NCBI GenBank assembly: GCA_041686855.1
Contig: JAWLDA010000006.1
Coordinates: forward strand, 1-64,000
Length of the DNA stretch: 64,000 nt
From: JAWLDA01 sp041686855
GTDB lineage: Bacteria > Bacillota > Limnochordia > DTU080 > RSA5
Direction of reading: 5' to 3'
Under the pieces are notes generated by a model. That model saw only the letters and a list, made by a program, of their open reading frames with translations, did not search any database and had not been told where the DNA came from. Both the position numbers and the translations under genes were made by a program. Shown here piece by piece: positions 41,727 to 51,155 of this stretch (positions within the stretch are counted from its first letter, which is position 1; each line of letters opens with the position of its first letter).

Positions 41727-42758
41727 GTGGGGGGGCAGTTCCAGTTGCAGATACGGACGATCGACGTTCCGCTCGCTCTATTCCTCTCGCGTGCGTTGAC
41801 ACCCGCCGCGAAGTTGCTCTGGATCCGTTTGCGCTTCGATGCAACGCACAGGCGTCAGCGTTCGCACGTGCCCGAGCGTCTCGCGAAGCGTACCTGCCTG
41901 GCCCGTTCCACCGTATATGAGGCCTTGAAGAGAGCCGCGGCCTCGGGTTGGCTCGTGCCGCACCGCGATCGCTCGTCCGGGAAACGGCGATGGCGAACTC
42001 TCTTCCCTGCCCTGGATGATCGCACCATCGTGAAGATTCCGGTGGACTTAATCCGAGCGTCCCATGCGGTGCGTCCGCAGGCGCTTCTTTGTTACGGGCT
42101 ACTGCAGGCGACATCTACATTCAATGGATTGGCGGGCGAATTCAAGTGGGCTGAATTCAGTAAGCTGACCGGATTGCACTTAAAGACCGTAAAGCGGGCC
42201 GTTCGCGCTCTCGCCAAGGCACGCTGGATCGCGACCGCGCAAAAGAACCGGCTAGCGCCCATTTGGTTTCGCCTCCAACACGCCGACCAAGCGTACAAAG
42301 AGGAGATGCAAAAGGGTCTGGAGGAGTCGAGATACGGTGGGGAAGGGCTTATGCGGGCGCTCCTGTCACTGAATGTCGACACACGAGAGTGTGTCGACGG
42401 CGCCAGACCGTACTTTCTTGAGAATCCCTCCACTAAAGAGCGCATGGAGCTCGATCGTTTCTATCCTGTGAATCGCGTGGCTTTCGAGTTCAACGGGCCA
42501 CAACACTACGTCGCCACGGGACGCTTCTCGAAACAGGAAGTGGCCGCACAGCGCAAACGCGATGCCCTCAAGCGGCAGATCTGTAAGGAGAAAGAGATCG
42601 CCCTTGTCGTCATCCAGGCCGAAGATCTCTCGCTCAACACAATGCGGAGGAAAGTCGGCGACAAGCTGCCGCTGAGAGCTTTGCGTGGATTCAAGCAGAC
42701 GATCCAATACCTCAACACCTGCAGCCAGAGCTACCGGAAAGCGGCTCGTAGCGGATGA
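41727..42758 (+). CDS. Double winged-helix protein with C-terminal PD-(D/E)XK/Vsr-like nuclease domain
   Basis: A 343-aa protein. The GTG at 41727 follows a consensus GAGGAGG; an ATG at 41619 behind GGAAGGG is the alternative and adds 36 residues. Residues 22-80 look like a winged helix (PERLAKRTCLARSTVYEALKRA and wing WLVPHRD). Residues 138-182 give a second (FSKLTGLHLKTVKRAVRALAKARW). Residues 228-305 resemble a restriction-endonuclease fold: Glu241 and Asp243 in MELDRFYP, Glu254 in VAFEFNGPQHY, then a basic helix QRKRDALKRQICKEKE with a final IALVVIQAEDL strand. The function could be a replication- or repair-linked or defence endonuclease; no cognate methylase is present. Confidence 0.65.
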   Translation: MGGQFQLQIRTIDVPLALFLSRALTPAAKLLWIRLRFDATHRRQRSHVPERLAKRTCLARSTVYEALKRAAASGWLVPHRDRSSGKRRWRTLFPALDDRTIVKIPVDLIRASHAVRPQALLCYGLLQATSTFNGLAGEFKWAEFSKLTGLHLKTVKRAVRALAKARWIATAQKNRLAPIWFRLQHADQAYKEEMQKGLEESRYGGEGLMRALLSLNVDTRECVDGARPYFLENPSTKERMELDRFYPVNRVAFEFNGPQHYVATGRFSKQEVAAQRKRDALKRQICKEKEIALVVIQAEDLSLNTMRRKVGDKLPLRALRGFKQTIQYLNTCSQSYRKAARSG

Positions 42759-42919
42759 AAGCCCCGGGTGGACGTACCATGGCCGGGTCGAACTATGTCA
42801 AGAGCTCAGGATGCCTTTATGAGAGCAGGAAGTTGCGGGTGCGTGCCGAATGGCGTGCGGCAACCTGGTGCCTGCAAAATGAGTATTCCATAACTGCAAG
42901 TTCATCGGAGGGAACTGAC

Positions 42920-43555
42920 ATGTCGTTGCTCATCAAACCGAACTCGCTCGTCCTCTTTCAAGGTGACAGCATCACCATGGCAGGACGCAACGCTGATCAA
43001 CCGGCCGATCTCGGTCGAGGCTACGCGTTCATGGCTGCCAGCTGGTTTGGCTCACTCTTCCCCGAACACGGAGTACACTTTGTCAACCGCGGCATCAGCG
43101 GGAATCGTGTCAAAGATTTAGAAGCCCGATGGGAGGCGGACTGCCTCCAACTCAAGCCCAACGTCGTCACAATCATGATTGGGATCAACGATTGTTGGCG
43201 TCGGTACGACCGCAACGACCCGACTTCCGTCGAAGCGTACGAAGCGGGGTATCGCCGCCTTCTCAACCAGGTGCGTGAGCGCACACAAGCCGAGTTGATC
43301 TTGATGGAACCCTTTGTGCTGCCACACCCTGAGGACCGCGAGGAGTGGCGCGAGGATCTCGATCCCAAGATCCAAAGTGTACGCCGCCTCGCCCGTGAGT
43401 TTAACACCTATTTGGTACCGCTTGACGGTCTCTTTGCCGAGGCGTCGAGTCGGGTGGCGCCCTCGTACTGGGCAGGTGACGGAGTGCATCCCACGCCGGC
43501 TGGACATGCGCTGATTGCTCGAGCCTGGTTAAGGACGGTGGGGGCGCTTGGTTAA
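42920..43555 (+). CDS. SGNH/GDSL-type hydrolase
   Basis: A 211-aa esterase-fold hydrolase. Block I is LVLFQGDSITMAG near residue 11 with the catalytic Ser; block II FVNRGISGNRVKDL near 54; block III IMIGINDCWRR near 85 with Asn; block V WAGDGVHPTPAGHALIA near 190 with Asp and His. No signal peptide, so cytosolic. Probably deacetylates sugars or cleaves small esters. ATG 42920 follows GGAGGGAACTGAC; the longer frame upstream is not used. It is followed by a strong hairpin. Confidence 0.9.
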   Translation: MSLLIKPNSLVLFQGDSITMAGRNADQPADLGRGYAFMAASWFGSLFPEHGVHFVNRGISGNRVKDLEARWEADCLQLKPNVVTIMIGINDCWRRYDRNDPTSVEAYEAGYRRLLNQVRERTQAELILMEPFVLPHPEDREEWREDLDPKIQSVRRLAREFNTYLVPLDGLFAEASSRVAPSYWAGDGVHPTPAGHALIARAWLRTVGALG

Positions 43556-43562
43556 CGTCGGA

Positions 43563-43600
43563 CGCCCATTGAAAGCCATGGTGATGGCTTTCAATGGGCG
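43563..43600 (+). terminator. Long perfect hairpin after the GDSL gene
   Basis: CGCCCATTGAAAGCCAT (43563-43579) pairs with ATGGCTTTCAATGGGCG (43584-43600), 17 perfect pairs around GGTG. It lies eight bases after the stop. There is no T tract. Confidence 0.7.
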
Positions 43601-43687
43601 CGGGCAGCGAGCGCACGTACCAGGAACTTTCGTCCCATCTACGAAGTGATGTGGCAAGACATCGGAACGTAACAAGGAGGGAGTCAC

Positions 43688-44782
43688 ATGACTCAATCGG
43701 GTAAGAGTGACTACTTTGTTTACGTAGGTGCAGCCCGCGGCGAGACGGGGGAAGGCATCTACATATACCGCTTGGACAGGAAATCCGGTGATTTACACCC
43801 ATTGAGTGTTGTCACGGGGGTGAGCAATCCATCCTTTCTCGCCATTCACCCCAATGGGCGCTACTTGTACGCGATCGATGAGGACCGCAGTCTGTCGCCG
43901 TCAGAGGGCGGTGTGAGCGCCTTTGCGATCGATCCCGAGTCAGGGAGTCTCACGCACATCAATCGCCAAGTCTCGCACGGACAAGGCCTGTGCCATATCT
44001 TTGTCGACCGCACAGGGCGGAGTCTGTTGACCGCTCATTACGGCGGTGGAAGCATCTCGGCTCTGCGCATCCTTGAGGATGGGAGCCTCGGCGAGGCGAC
44101 AGTCGTGATTCAACACGAAGGGTCGAGCGTGCATCCGCGCCAAACCGCCCCACACCCGCACTCGATCTTTCTTGACCCGGGGAATGCGTTCGCGTTCGTC
44201 CCTGACTTGGGCCTCGACAGAGTAATGATTTATCGATTTGACGCCGACACCGGGCAGTTGGCGCCCAACGAGACGCCGTGGGCCACGGTTGCACCGGCCT
44301 CGGGCCCTCGTCACTTTGCCTTTCATCCCGATGGGAAGCGCGGATACGTCATCAACGAGCTCTCATCGACGATCACTGCCTTTGATTACGACGCCGAGCG
44401 AGGCTCCCTTACCGAAATTCAGACGATCTCCACGCTCCCGGAAGGATTTGACGAGGAGAGTTGGACGGCAGAGATCCTGGTCCATCCGTCGGGCCGGTTC
44501 GTCTACGGCTCCAATCGCGGCCACGACAGCATCGCGATCTTTGCAGTAGACGGTGGGAGCGGCTGTCTGACGCTGGTAGGCTTTGAGCCGACGCAAGGCG
44601 GGCACCCGCGCAACTTTGCCATGGATCCCACGGGAACGTATCTCTACGCGGAGAATCGCGACAGTGATACGATCGTAGCTTTTGCGATTGACCAAGAGAC
44701 GGGTAAGCTACAACCGACGGGGCATGTTACGCAGGTGCCCCGGCCGGTCTGCATCAAGATGATCCCCGCGCCCACGGCGTAG
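43688..44782 (+). CDS. Lactonase family protein (seven-bladed 6-phosphogluconolactonase type)
   Basis: A 364-aa beta-propeller protein of the YbhE/Pgl group. Repeats are visible as GIYIYRLDRKSGDL, SNPSFLAIHPNGRYLYAIDE, VSAFAIDPESGSL, HPHSIFLDPGNAFAFVPDLG, GPRHFAFHPDGKRGYVINE, EILVHPSGRFVYGSNRGHDSIA and HPRNFAMDPTGTYLYAENRD. Family members hydrolyse 6-phosphogluconolactone or other sugar lactones made by Gfo/Idh-type dehydrogenases, which are abundant here. ATG behind AACAAGGAGGGAGTCAC. No signal peptide, so cytosolic. Confidence 0.9.
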   Translation: MTQSGKSDYFVYVGAARGETGEGIYIYRLDRKSGDLHPLSVVTGVSNPSFLAIHPNGRYLYAIDEDRSLSPSEGGVSAFAIDPESGSLTHINRQVSHGQGLCHIFVDRTGRSLLTAHYGGGSISALRILEDGSLGEATVVIQHEGSSVHPRQTAPHPHSIFLDPGNAFAFVPDLGLDRVMIYRFDADTGQLAPNETPWATVAPASGPRHFAFHPDGKRGYVINELSSTITAFDYDAERGSLTEIQTISTLPEGFDEESWTAEILVHPSGRFVYGSNRGHDSIAIFAVDGGSGCLTLVGFEPTQGGHPRNFAMDPTGTYLYAENRDSDTIVAFAIDQETGKLQPTGHVTQVPRPVCIKMIPAPTA

Positions 44783-44852
44783 GGTTCGACGTGAAGCTGC
44801 GTGGCATTGGTTGAAACTTGGTTGGAACATGGTAAAAAGGAGCGGATCCTTA

Positions 44853-45299
44853 ATGACTGAGCGAGTGCGACTCACCAATGACGAGTGGCGAGAGCGTTTG
44901 ACGCCCGAGCAGTATGAGGTGACGCGCCGAGCCGGCACGGAACGCGCCTTCGCGGGCAAGTACACCGATTGTAAGGATGAAGGGGTTTACCACTGCGTCT
45001 GCTGTGGCGCGCCCCTGTACGAATCCCAAACTAAATACGACTCGGGCTCGGGATGGCCCAGCTTTTGGCAGCCGGTGGAGAAGGATGCGGTCCGATACGA
45101 AGAGGACCGGAGTCTGGGTATGCGGCGCATCGAGGTCCTGTGCTCACAATGTGACGCGCATCTAGGACATGTCTTCAATGACGGCCCACCACCGACGGGG
45201 CTACGTCACTGCATCAACTCTGTGGCGCTGCAGTTGGAGCCGCGTGAGTCGGAGTCTGAGCGTGGGAACGACTCCGAAGACGAAGGGCGCGACCGCTAA
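44853..45299 (+). CDS. msrB: Peptide-methionine (R)-S-oxide reductase
   Basis: A 148-aa MsrB that repairs methionine-R-sulfoxide in proteins with thioredoxin. Zinc-binding cysteine pairs are in VYHCVCCGAPLY near 46 and VLCSQCDAHLG near 95; SGSGWPSFW near 65 and the catalytic Cys in LRHCINSVALQL near 118 are intact. The start ATG has AAAAAGGAGCGGATCCTTA before it. The stop codon is located in the loop of a terminator at 45289. The acidic tail (residues 130-148) is not part of the fold. Confidence 0.94.
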   Translation: MTERVRLTNDEWRERLTPEQYEVTRRAGTERAFAGKYTDCKDEGVYHCVCCGAPLYESQTKYDSGSGWPSFWQPVEKDAVRYEEDRSLGMRRIEVLCSQCDAHLGHVFNDGPPPTGLRHCINSVALQLEPRESESERGNDSEDEGRDR

Positions 45300-45315
45300 A
45301 GCGGTCGCGTCTTTT
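45289..45315. terminator. Terminator shared by msrB and the convergent oxidoreductase
   Basis: GCGACCGCT (45289-45297) pairs with AGCGGTCGC (45300-45308) and is followed by GTCTTTT. The msrB TAA stop straddles the stem end and the two-base loop. It probably serves msrB, with the minus-strand gene ending at 45314. Confidence 0.8.
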
Positions 45316-46915
45316 AATCCCTTGGACCTAGCGTGGGCCACTCCAACCGCACGCCGGCACGCTCCAGCAGCCGTTGGAGATCATTGAGGCGGGCCGGCTC
45401 AATGAGCGCCTCAGGGGTGAAGCCCTTCTCACAGCAGAGTGCTGCCGCGTACCCTGCGGCCTCACCCACGTTCCACTCGACCGGGTGCAGCCGGTAACAT
45501 CCATTGGTGACATGCGTTACCCCGAGATTTTTGCCGGCCGCCAGCAGGTTTCGCATTCGTACCGGAATCAAGCTGCCCAAGGGGATCTGAAATGGGCATG
45601 CCGGAAAGTCGATGTAGTTGTCCCCACCGGTGCTGGGATGAAGGTCGATTTGATAGTGGCCTATGCCCACACTGTCGTCGAAAGGCTGGGCGCCGTGGTG
45701 GCCGCGCACCTCTCGACTCACATGCTGTTCGAGGATGGTAAACCTAGCTTTGATCCGGCGGGACTCTCGGACGTACGGGTAGAGCGCAAGGCCGTCCTCC
45801 GTGCCGAACGCATCGGTACGCAACCGTAGGCCCGGGTAGCCGACGCCGCCGTCGGGGCGCGGCGCTTCGGTCTGCAGCCAGTAGAGGAGGCTGAGGCTCA
45901 GTTGCTTGGCTCCCGCGAGGTGTGCCTCCCGCTCCTCCTCAGAACACTCGATGATCGGTCCCAGGAAGTAGTCGTTCTGCGGCCAGTTGATGACGACGAC
46001 ATCACCATTGTAGAAGCCGGGCTCAAAGTTGTGGGGGTCGATAAGCCTGCGATACCGCCACAGATCGGTCGTCCCTTGGGGCGGGCCAAGGATGCCGCCG
46101 TTGATCGGTGTGCCGGTTCGGGGCTGCGTGTAGCTCCAGCTAAGGAGCTTCCCCGGCCAGTTCGGTGTGAGGTCTGGGACGAAGGATCGCCAGAAATCGT
46201 AGGCCTCGGGCCGATCGATCGTCGCGTCCCGCCCTGCGACATAGTCGACGATGAAACAGTGTGTGATGGCCTGCATGTTGAGCGGGCGGGGAGGGCCGAG
46301 TGGCGCGTGAGGCTCACCGGTATCGGCATGACTCTCGGCGCCGGTGACGTACTCTGTCCCCGTCAGGGGTAATGCGTCGCCAAGCTCCGTTGCGTCGAGG
46401 AAGAGCTTCCCTCGTAACGTACGCAACGCTCCCGAGCGCAGATCCTGAAGGGTCATTGAGCGAATCTCGTCGCCGTCGACCTCCGCCGCAACGGGTTTGT
46501 GCTCCAGGAGCAGGCGCACCTTTCCACTGTGGATGTACGGAGCGAGCATCTCCCAAAGGACTGCCACGGCCACGCGGGGCTCGTGGGCGATCCGGCTCAC
46601 CCAGGCGTTGCCGGGGTTGAGGAGCGGGTCGCGCATCGCTCGGCCGGTCATCGGGTAGTTACGCCGATAGTACGCCCGGATCCGTGTGCGAAACTCCTGA
46701 TAGCTGCGTGTTCCCCCGAAACTTTCGATCCAGTGGTTCTCGTCTGGAGGCACTCCTTGACTGGAGAGTTGTCCACCGAGCCATGGGGTCTCTTCGGTGA
46801 GGACGAGACTTCGACCCATCTGAGCGGCGGCCAACGCCGCGGCGCACCCTCCTAAACCGCCTCCACAAACAACGATGTCGGCATCCAATTCAGCAACGCT
46901 CTCTGCGTTTCTCAT
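45314..46915 (-). CDS. FAD-dependent oxidoreductase (FAD_oxidored family)
   Basis: A 533-aa flavoprotein with the dinucleotide motif DIVVCGGGLGGCAAALAAAQMG near 13, a second motif ETPWLGGQLSSQG near 42, LFLDATELGDALPL near 170 and the C-terminal FAD-contact block NLLAAGKNLGVTHVTNGCYRLHPVEWNVGEAAGYAAA near 455-491 (given here in order, not in full). Many members are found in sugar-degrading bacteria and may oxidise glycosides or cyclic sugars; the reaction is not defined. Start ATG behind GAGAGGTTACAGTCG. It lies 78 bases downstream of an SDR on the same strand. Confidence 0.85.
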   Translation of the reverse strand: MRNAESVAELDADIVVCGGGLGGCAAALAAAQMGRSLVLTEETPWLGGQLSSQGVPPDENHWIESFGGTRSYQEFRTRIRAYYRRNYPMTGRAMRDPLLNPGNAWVSRIAHEPRVAVAVLWEMLAPYIHSGKVRLLLEHKPVAAEVDGDEIRSMTLQDLRSGALRTLRGKLFLDATELGDALPLTGTEYVTGAESHADTGEPHAPLGPPRPLNMQAITHCFIVDYVAGRDATIDRPEAYDFWRSFVPDLTPNWPGKLLSWSYTQPRTGTPINGGILGPPQGTTDLWRYRRLIDPHNFEPGFYNGDVVVINWPQNDYFLGPIIECSEEEREAHLAGAKQLSLSLLYWLQTEAPRPDGGVGYPGLRLRTDAFGTEDGLALYPYVRESRRIKARFTILEQHVSREVRGHHGAQPFDDSVGIGHYQIDLHPSTGGDNYIDFPACPFQIPLGSLIPVRMRNLLAAGKNLGVTHVTNGCYRLHPVEWNVGEAAGYAAALCCEKGFTPEALIEPARLNDLQRLLERAGVRLEWPTLGPRD

Positions 46916-46993
46916 CGACTGTAACCTCTCGTTGGCGAACTTCGGTGAATGGTGTGTCTGCGGTGTCTCGACGCCTAGTTCCAGGTACGCCTG

Positions 46994-47743
46994 TTATCCC
47001 GCCGGCGGCCTCCTCGCCAAACTAAACGATTGGCCGGAAGGGCCACCCCGGCCGCGGGTAGCAAGCCAGAGGGCCAACTCAGCCACTTCTTCAGGCGCTT
47101 TTACCCGCTCGCTTTGCATCCACGGTGGCGGATCGCCCAGGACAAAGCGGTCGGCGGTCGCCGGTGTGAGGACCGGACCTGGGACGATCTCGTTGACGGT
47201 GATGCCATACTCCCACACTTCTAGGGCCAACGACTTTGTAAACATCCACTGCGCCGCCTTGCCGACCCGATAGGCGACGTTGCTCTCGCCTGGCTCGTGT
47301 CCCATGCCGGAGCCCATGTTGATGATGGCGCCGCTTCTTTGCTCCATCATGTGGGGGAGAACGGCACGGCTGCACAGGTAGGTACTGTACGCGTTGACGC
47401 GCAGAGATTCAAACCAGAGCCCAGGATCGCTCTCGACCGTACTGGTGACTCGTTCAGTGACGGCGCCGGCGTTGTTGACGAGGAGGTCGACGCCGCCGAG
47501 GTGTGAGAGCGCTTCGGCGACCATCTTAGTGACCGCGTCCGAGTCACCGACGTCACACTCGATAGCCAAAGCGCGACCGCCGGACGAGTGCACGGCGTCC
47601 ACGACCGCTTCGAGCTGCGCACGGGTGCGGGCCACCACAGCGACGTGCGCACCGGCGCGTGCGTATGCCTCAGCGATCGCCCTTCCGATACCGCGCCCGC
47701 CGCCTGTGACGATTGCTCGTTTGCCGGCTAGGGAGCCGCTCAT
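46994..47743 (-). CDS. Short-chain dehydrogenase/reductase (SDR)
   Basis: A 249-aa classical SDR: TGGGRGIGRAIAEAYA near 13, VNNAGAV near 88, NMGSGMGHE with the catalytic Ser near 140, and YRVGKAAQW with Tyr and Lys near 157. The last segment SGQSFSLARRPPAG is shorter in the usual GG ending, so the C-terminus differs slightly. It begins three bases after the adenine deaminase stop, with TAGGAA before the ATG, so the two are co-transcribed, even though the functional link is not obvious. Confidence 0.88.
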   Translation of the reverse strand: MSGSLAGKRAIVTGGGRGIGRAIAEAYARAGAHVAVVARTRAQLEAVVDAVHSSGGRALAIECDVGDSDAVTKMVAEALSHLGGVDLLVNNAGAVTERVTSTVESDPGLWFESLRVNAYSTYLCSRAVLPHMMEQRSGAIINMGSGMGHEPGESNVAYRVGKAAQWMFTKSLALEVWEYGITVNEIVPGPVLTPATADRFVLGDPPPWMQSERVKAPEEVAELALWLATRGRGGPSGQSFSLARRPPAG

Positions 47744-47746
47744 TTC

Positions 47747-49645
47747 CTAGTCGCCTCCTACAATTAAATCGACGCGTGAGAATCCGTTGGCCCCGATTTT
47801 CACCAAACCTTTGTCGGAGAGCCGGAGCTCGGGAATGACGACGAGAGCGAGGAGTGAGAGCGTCATAAACGCGTAATTGAGGTCGCATCCGGCTTGGGAG
47901 AGCGCCCGGCTAACGGCCTTGGACATACGGGCGACCTCCTCGTATGGCTCCGGTGACATCAGTCCGGCGATCGGTAAGGGGAGTGTGACGGTATGAGTGT
48001 CAGGGGCGGCGCCAAACTTGACACAGACTCCTCCACCGGCCTGCGCTAATTCGTTGGCGGCCTCAGCCATGAGGCCGTCGGAGTTGCCCAACACCATCAA
48101 GTTGTGGCTGTCATGCGCGACGGTGGTAGCGAGGGCCGCCGGTCCGGTGAATCCGACCCCTGAGACGACTCCGACGCTGATCGCTCCAGATGCGTTGTGT
48201 CGCTCGATCACCGCCAGCTTACAGACGTCCGGGTCGCCTGGTCCATTCGGATGGGCGGCATCCGGTGAGCCGCCGTCCGTCGAGCGAGCCTCGCTCACGA
48301 TGAGGCGTCCGTCCTGAACGGGGAGCCTCACGATCTCCTCGCGGGTCTCGGCGTGATTCTCGATCACGCGAATGGATCGGACCTTCACAAACCCGTCTGA
48401 TTCTCCATTCAAAGTGACGGGAATCGCGAAGTCATCGGAGACGAGTTCGCGTTTGAGGCGGACGGTATTCATCACGTCCGTCGGATAAGCGTACGAGGGG
48501 GATGGAAGGCTCATCGTACGGCACTCAGCGACGACGCTTCCGGCCGCGATCGTCACGCCGACGTCGACGTCGGCCAGATTGCCGTCGAGTAGGATGACGT
48601 CCGCGTACGAGCCCGGCGTGACACTACCGATATCGCGCGCGACACCGAAGCGCTCGGCCGCGTTAAGCGTTGCCATTTGAAATGCAGTCACGGGTTTGAC
48701 ACCCTGTTGAATTGCGTGGCGGACCACAAAGTTCATGTGCCCCTCTTCTAAGAGGGACTCGGAGCTGCGATCGTCGGTGACGAGCACGATGCGGCGGGGA
48801 TCGACTCCGCCTTCGGTGTAGACGCGCACGGTCTCAGCGACGTCGTGCCAGGCGGAGCCCCGGCGGAGCATCGCGTACATGCCGAGGCGGAGCCGCTGAA
48901 GGGCATCTTCGGCGGTGGTGATCTCGTGATCCGCGGTGATTCCGGCAGCGGCGTAGGCCACGAGACGGTCGTCGGCCGGCCAGGTGTAGTGGCCGTCGAC
49001 GATCTTACCCGCCGCCAAGGTCGCTTGAATCTCCTGAATCATGCGAGGGTCCTGGTTGACCACCCCGGGAAAGTTCATTACCTCTCCGAGGGCGATGACA
49101 TCGGGGCCCCAGCTCAAGGCTTCGGCCACTTCTTCGGGTCCGATGACGGCGCCGGGAGTTTCGAGCTCCAACGTGCTCGCCGGTACGCACGAAGCCACCT
49201 GGAGGTATGCCATCATGGGGGTGCTACGCGCCTCGTCAAGCATGAGGCGCAGTCCGGATAATCCCAACACGTTGGTGATCTCGTGAGCATCAAAGAATCC
49301 GGCCGTCGTACCGAGGGGCAGGACGGCCCGGGCAAATTGGGTAACGCTAAGTTGAGTGCTCTCAATATGGCAGTGACCGTCGATGAGTCCGGGGGCGATG
49401 AAGCGTCCATCGGCCTCGATCACGTGGGTGTTTTCGTCGACGGCGAATGGTTGGTTCGGTCCAACGTAAGCAATACGGGAACCTTGTGCAGCGACCGATA
49501 CGTTCTCGTTGATCTCTCCGGTGCAAACGTTCACCAAGCGACCGCCACGAATCACGAGGGTCGCGGGGAGCTCGCCTCGGGCCGTCGCCACGAGGCGGGG
49601 CACCATCTCGGCAAGGGGCTCACGATGATGAGTTTGAATGTTCAC
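47747..49645 (-). CDS. ade: Adenine deaminase
   Basis: A 632-aa enzyme converting adenine to hypoxanthine and ammonia using a dinuclear metal centre. Seen: LVIRGGRLVNVCTGEI near 27, APGLIDGHCHIESTQLS near 80 (metal His), FDAHEITNV near 116, VDGHYTWPADD near 200, VTDDRSSESLLEEGHMN near 290, and the C-terminal domain VAHDSHNLMVLGNSD near 520. The GTG at 49645 is chosen because the longer frame overlaps the divergent permease; AGGAG lies 11 bases before it. It is divergent from an NCS2 permease, which would import the substrate. Confidence 0.92.
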   Translation of the reverse strand: MNIQTHHREPLAEMVPRLVATARGELPATLVIRGGRLVNVCTGEINENVSVAAQGSRIAYVGPNQPFAVDENTHVIEADGRFIAPGLIDGHCHIESTQLSVTQFARAVLPLGTTAGFFDAHEITNVLGLSGLRLMLDEARSTPMMAYLQVASCVPASTLELETPGAVIGPEEVAEALSWGPDVIALGEVMNFPGVVNQDPRMIQEIQATLAAGKIVDGHYTWPADDRLVAYAAAGITADHEITTAEDALQRLRLGMYAMLRRGSAWHDVAETVRVYTEGGVDPRRIVLVTDDRSSESLLEEGHMNFVVRHAIQQGVKPVTAFQMATLNAAERFGVARDIGSVTPGSYADVILLDGNLADVDVGVTIAAGSVVAECRTMSLPSPSYAYPTDVMNTVRLKRELVSDDFAIPVTLNGESDGFVKVRSIRVIENHAETREEIVRLPVQDGRLIVSEARSTDGGSPDAAHPNGPGDPDVCKLAVIERHNASGAISVGVVSGVGFTGPAALATTVAHDSHNLMVLGNSDGLMAEAANELAQAGGGVCVKFGAAPDTHTVTLPLPIAGLMSPEPYEEVARMSKAVSRALSQAGCDLNYAFMTLSLLALVVIPELRLSDKGLVKIGANGFSRVDLIVGGD

Positions 49646-49789
49646 GGCGGCGTTCACTCCTATTTGTGGGGCATGTTCTGCGTTGTCCAAGCGTTTCCCT
49701 GGCTCCCGCCACGATTCCCACAAGGAAGTGTATCGTGGGGAGCGAATCAAAGCACGATGTAATCGGACCTCATTTAGGGGGGATCTTCG

Positions 49790-51130
49790 TTGTCGACGAT
49801 GCATGAATCTGCGGCCAAGGGGAGCGGACTTAACCGTCTCTTCCAGTTGCAAACCCACGGCACGACTGTTCGCCGAGAGCTGTTGGCGGGCCTGACTACG
49901 TTTCTGGCGCTTGCATACATCCTACCCACAAACGGGTTCATCCTCGCGGATGCCGGCATGCCGTTTGAGGCGGTCGTGATAGCGACGGCGCTCTCAGCAT
50001 TCCTTGCAACCGCGCTGATGGCGCTGTACGCCAACTATCCGTTCGCTCTGGCTCCAGGAATGGGATTGAACGCGTACTTTGCATACTCTGTGGTGCTCGG
50101 GATGGGAGTCCCCTGGCAGACGGCGCTTGGGGCGGTCTTTATATCGGGTGTCCTCTTTCTGATCCTGTCGGTGAGTAACATCCGCGAGGCCATCATTAAT
50201 GCGGTACCGCTATCGCTCAAGTATGCGATCGCGGCAGGAATCGGCCTCTTCCTGGCCTTCATTGGGCTAAAGAACGCCGGGATCGTCGTCTCAGATCCGG
50301 CGACTTTTGTCGCCCTGGGAAGCTTTGGCGATCGTTCGACACTCCTTGCCGCCCTGGGCATCCTCATCACCGCAGCCTTATTGGTACGCCGGGTACGCGG
50401 CGCCATCTTGCTGGGGATTCTCATCACGACTGCCATCGGAATTCCGATGGGCGTGACGACGATGCCCGACCGCTTCTTCGCTCTGCCCAGTTTGGGCTCG
50501 TGGACCCCGATTCTCGGCCAGCTCGACATCGCCGGCGCCCTTGGACTGGGCTTTGCCACTGTCATCTTTGCGTTCCTCTTTGTCGACCTGTTCGACACTG
50601 CGGGGACGTTGATCGGTCTTTCGGAGAAGTCCGGATACCTTGATAAAGAGGGGCGCCTGCCCAATGTTGGTCGAGCGTTGACAAGCGACTCCGTGGGAAC
50701 GATCGCCGGTGCGGTCTTTGGCACCTCAACCGTTACCACCTACGTCGAGAGCTCGGCGGGAATCGCCGAAGGCGGTCGCACGGGCCTGACGGCTCTCACC
50801 GTGGCAGTCCTCTTTTTGGTCGCCCTCTTCTTTATTCCGGTGATCGGCGCAATTCCGCCCGCTGCGACTGCTCCGGCTCTGGTGTTGATCGGAGCGATGA
50901 TGCTGAGCAGTATCGGTAAGATCGATTGGGATAACATGGCGACAGCAGTCCCGGCCTTCTTGGCGATGATCGCTATGCCCCTAACGTTTTCGATCGCGAA
51001 CGGCATCTTTTTGGCCTTCGTGGCTTACTCGTTCATCCACTTGGTAGCGGGCAAAGCTCGGGAGGCAAGTCCTATCATTCATGCCCTCTCGGTCTTATTT
51101 GTCCTCAAGTTCATCTTCATGGGCGCCTAG
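49790..51130 (+). CDS. NCS2-family purine permease (AzgA-like)
   Basis: A 446-aa inner-membrane permease with 12-14 hydrophobic segments. Family features: TTVRRELLAGLTTFLALAYIL near 25, ALAPGMGLNAYFAYSVV near 87, FLFVDLFDTAGTLIG near 263 and STVTTYVESSAGIAEGGRTGL near 310. AzgA-type members import adenine, guanine or hypoxanthine by proton symport. The TTG start has AGGGGGGATCTTCG before it; an ATG three codons on is possible. It is divergent from adenine deaminase, giving a purine salvage pair. Confidence 0.93.
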   Translation: MSTMHESAAKGSGLNRLFQLQTHGTTVRRELLAGLTTFLALAYILPTNGFILADAGMPFEAVVIATALSAFLATALMALYANYPFALAPGMGLNAYFAYSVVLGMGVPWQTALGAVFISGVLFLILSVSNIREAIINAVPLSLKYAIAAGIGLFLAFIGLKNAGIVVSDPATFVALGSFGDRSTLLAALGILITAALLVRRVRGAILLGILITTAIGIPMGVTTMPDRFFALPSLGSWTPILGQLDIAGALGLGFATVIFAFLFVDLFDTAGTLIGLSEKSGYLDKEGRLPNVGRALTSDSVGTIAGAVFGTSTVTTYVESSAGIAEGGRTGLTALTVAVLFLVALFFIPVIGAIPPAATAPALVLIGAMMLSSIGKIDWDNMATAVPAFLAMIAMPLTFSIANGIFLAFVAYSFIHLVAGKAREASPIIHALSVLFVLKFIFMGA

Positions 51131-51155
51131 ACACACACTTTGGAGGGTAAAATTA

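Noticed and set aside
45902..46855. Plus-strand open frames in the FAD oxidoreductase region
   Set aside because: They are antisense shadows of a well-supported flavoprotein gene.
49646..49789. Purine riboswitch upstream of the NCS2 permease
   Set aside because: The only fold seen is a six-pair ATCGTG/CACGAT stem; no conserved purine-riboswitch core or paired loops were found.
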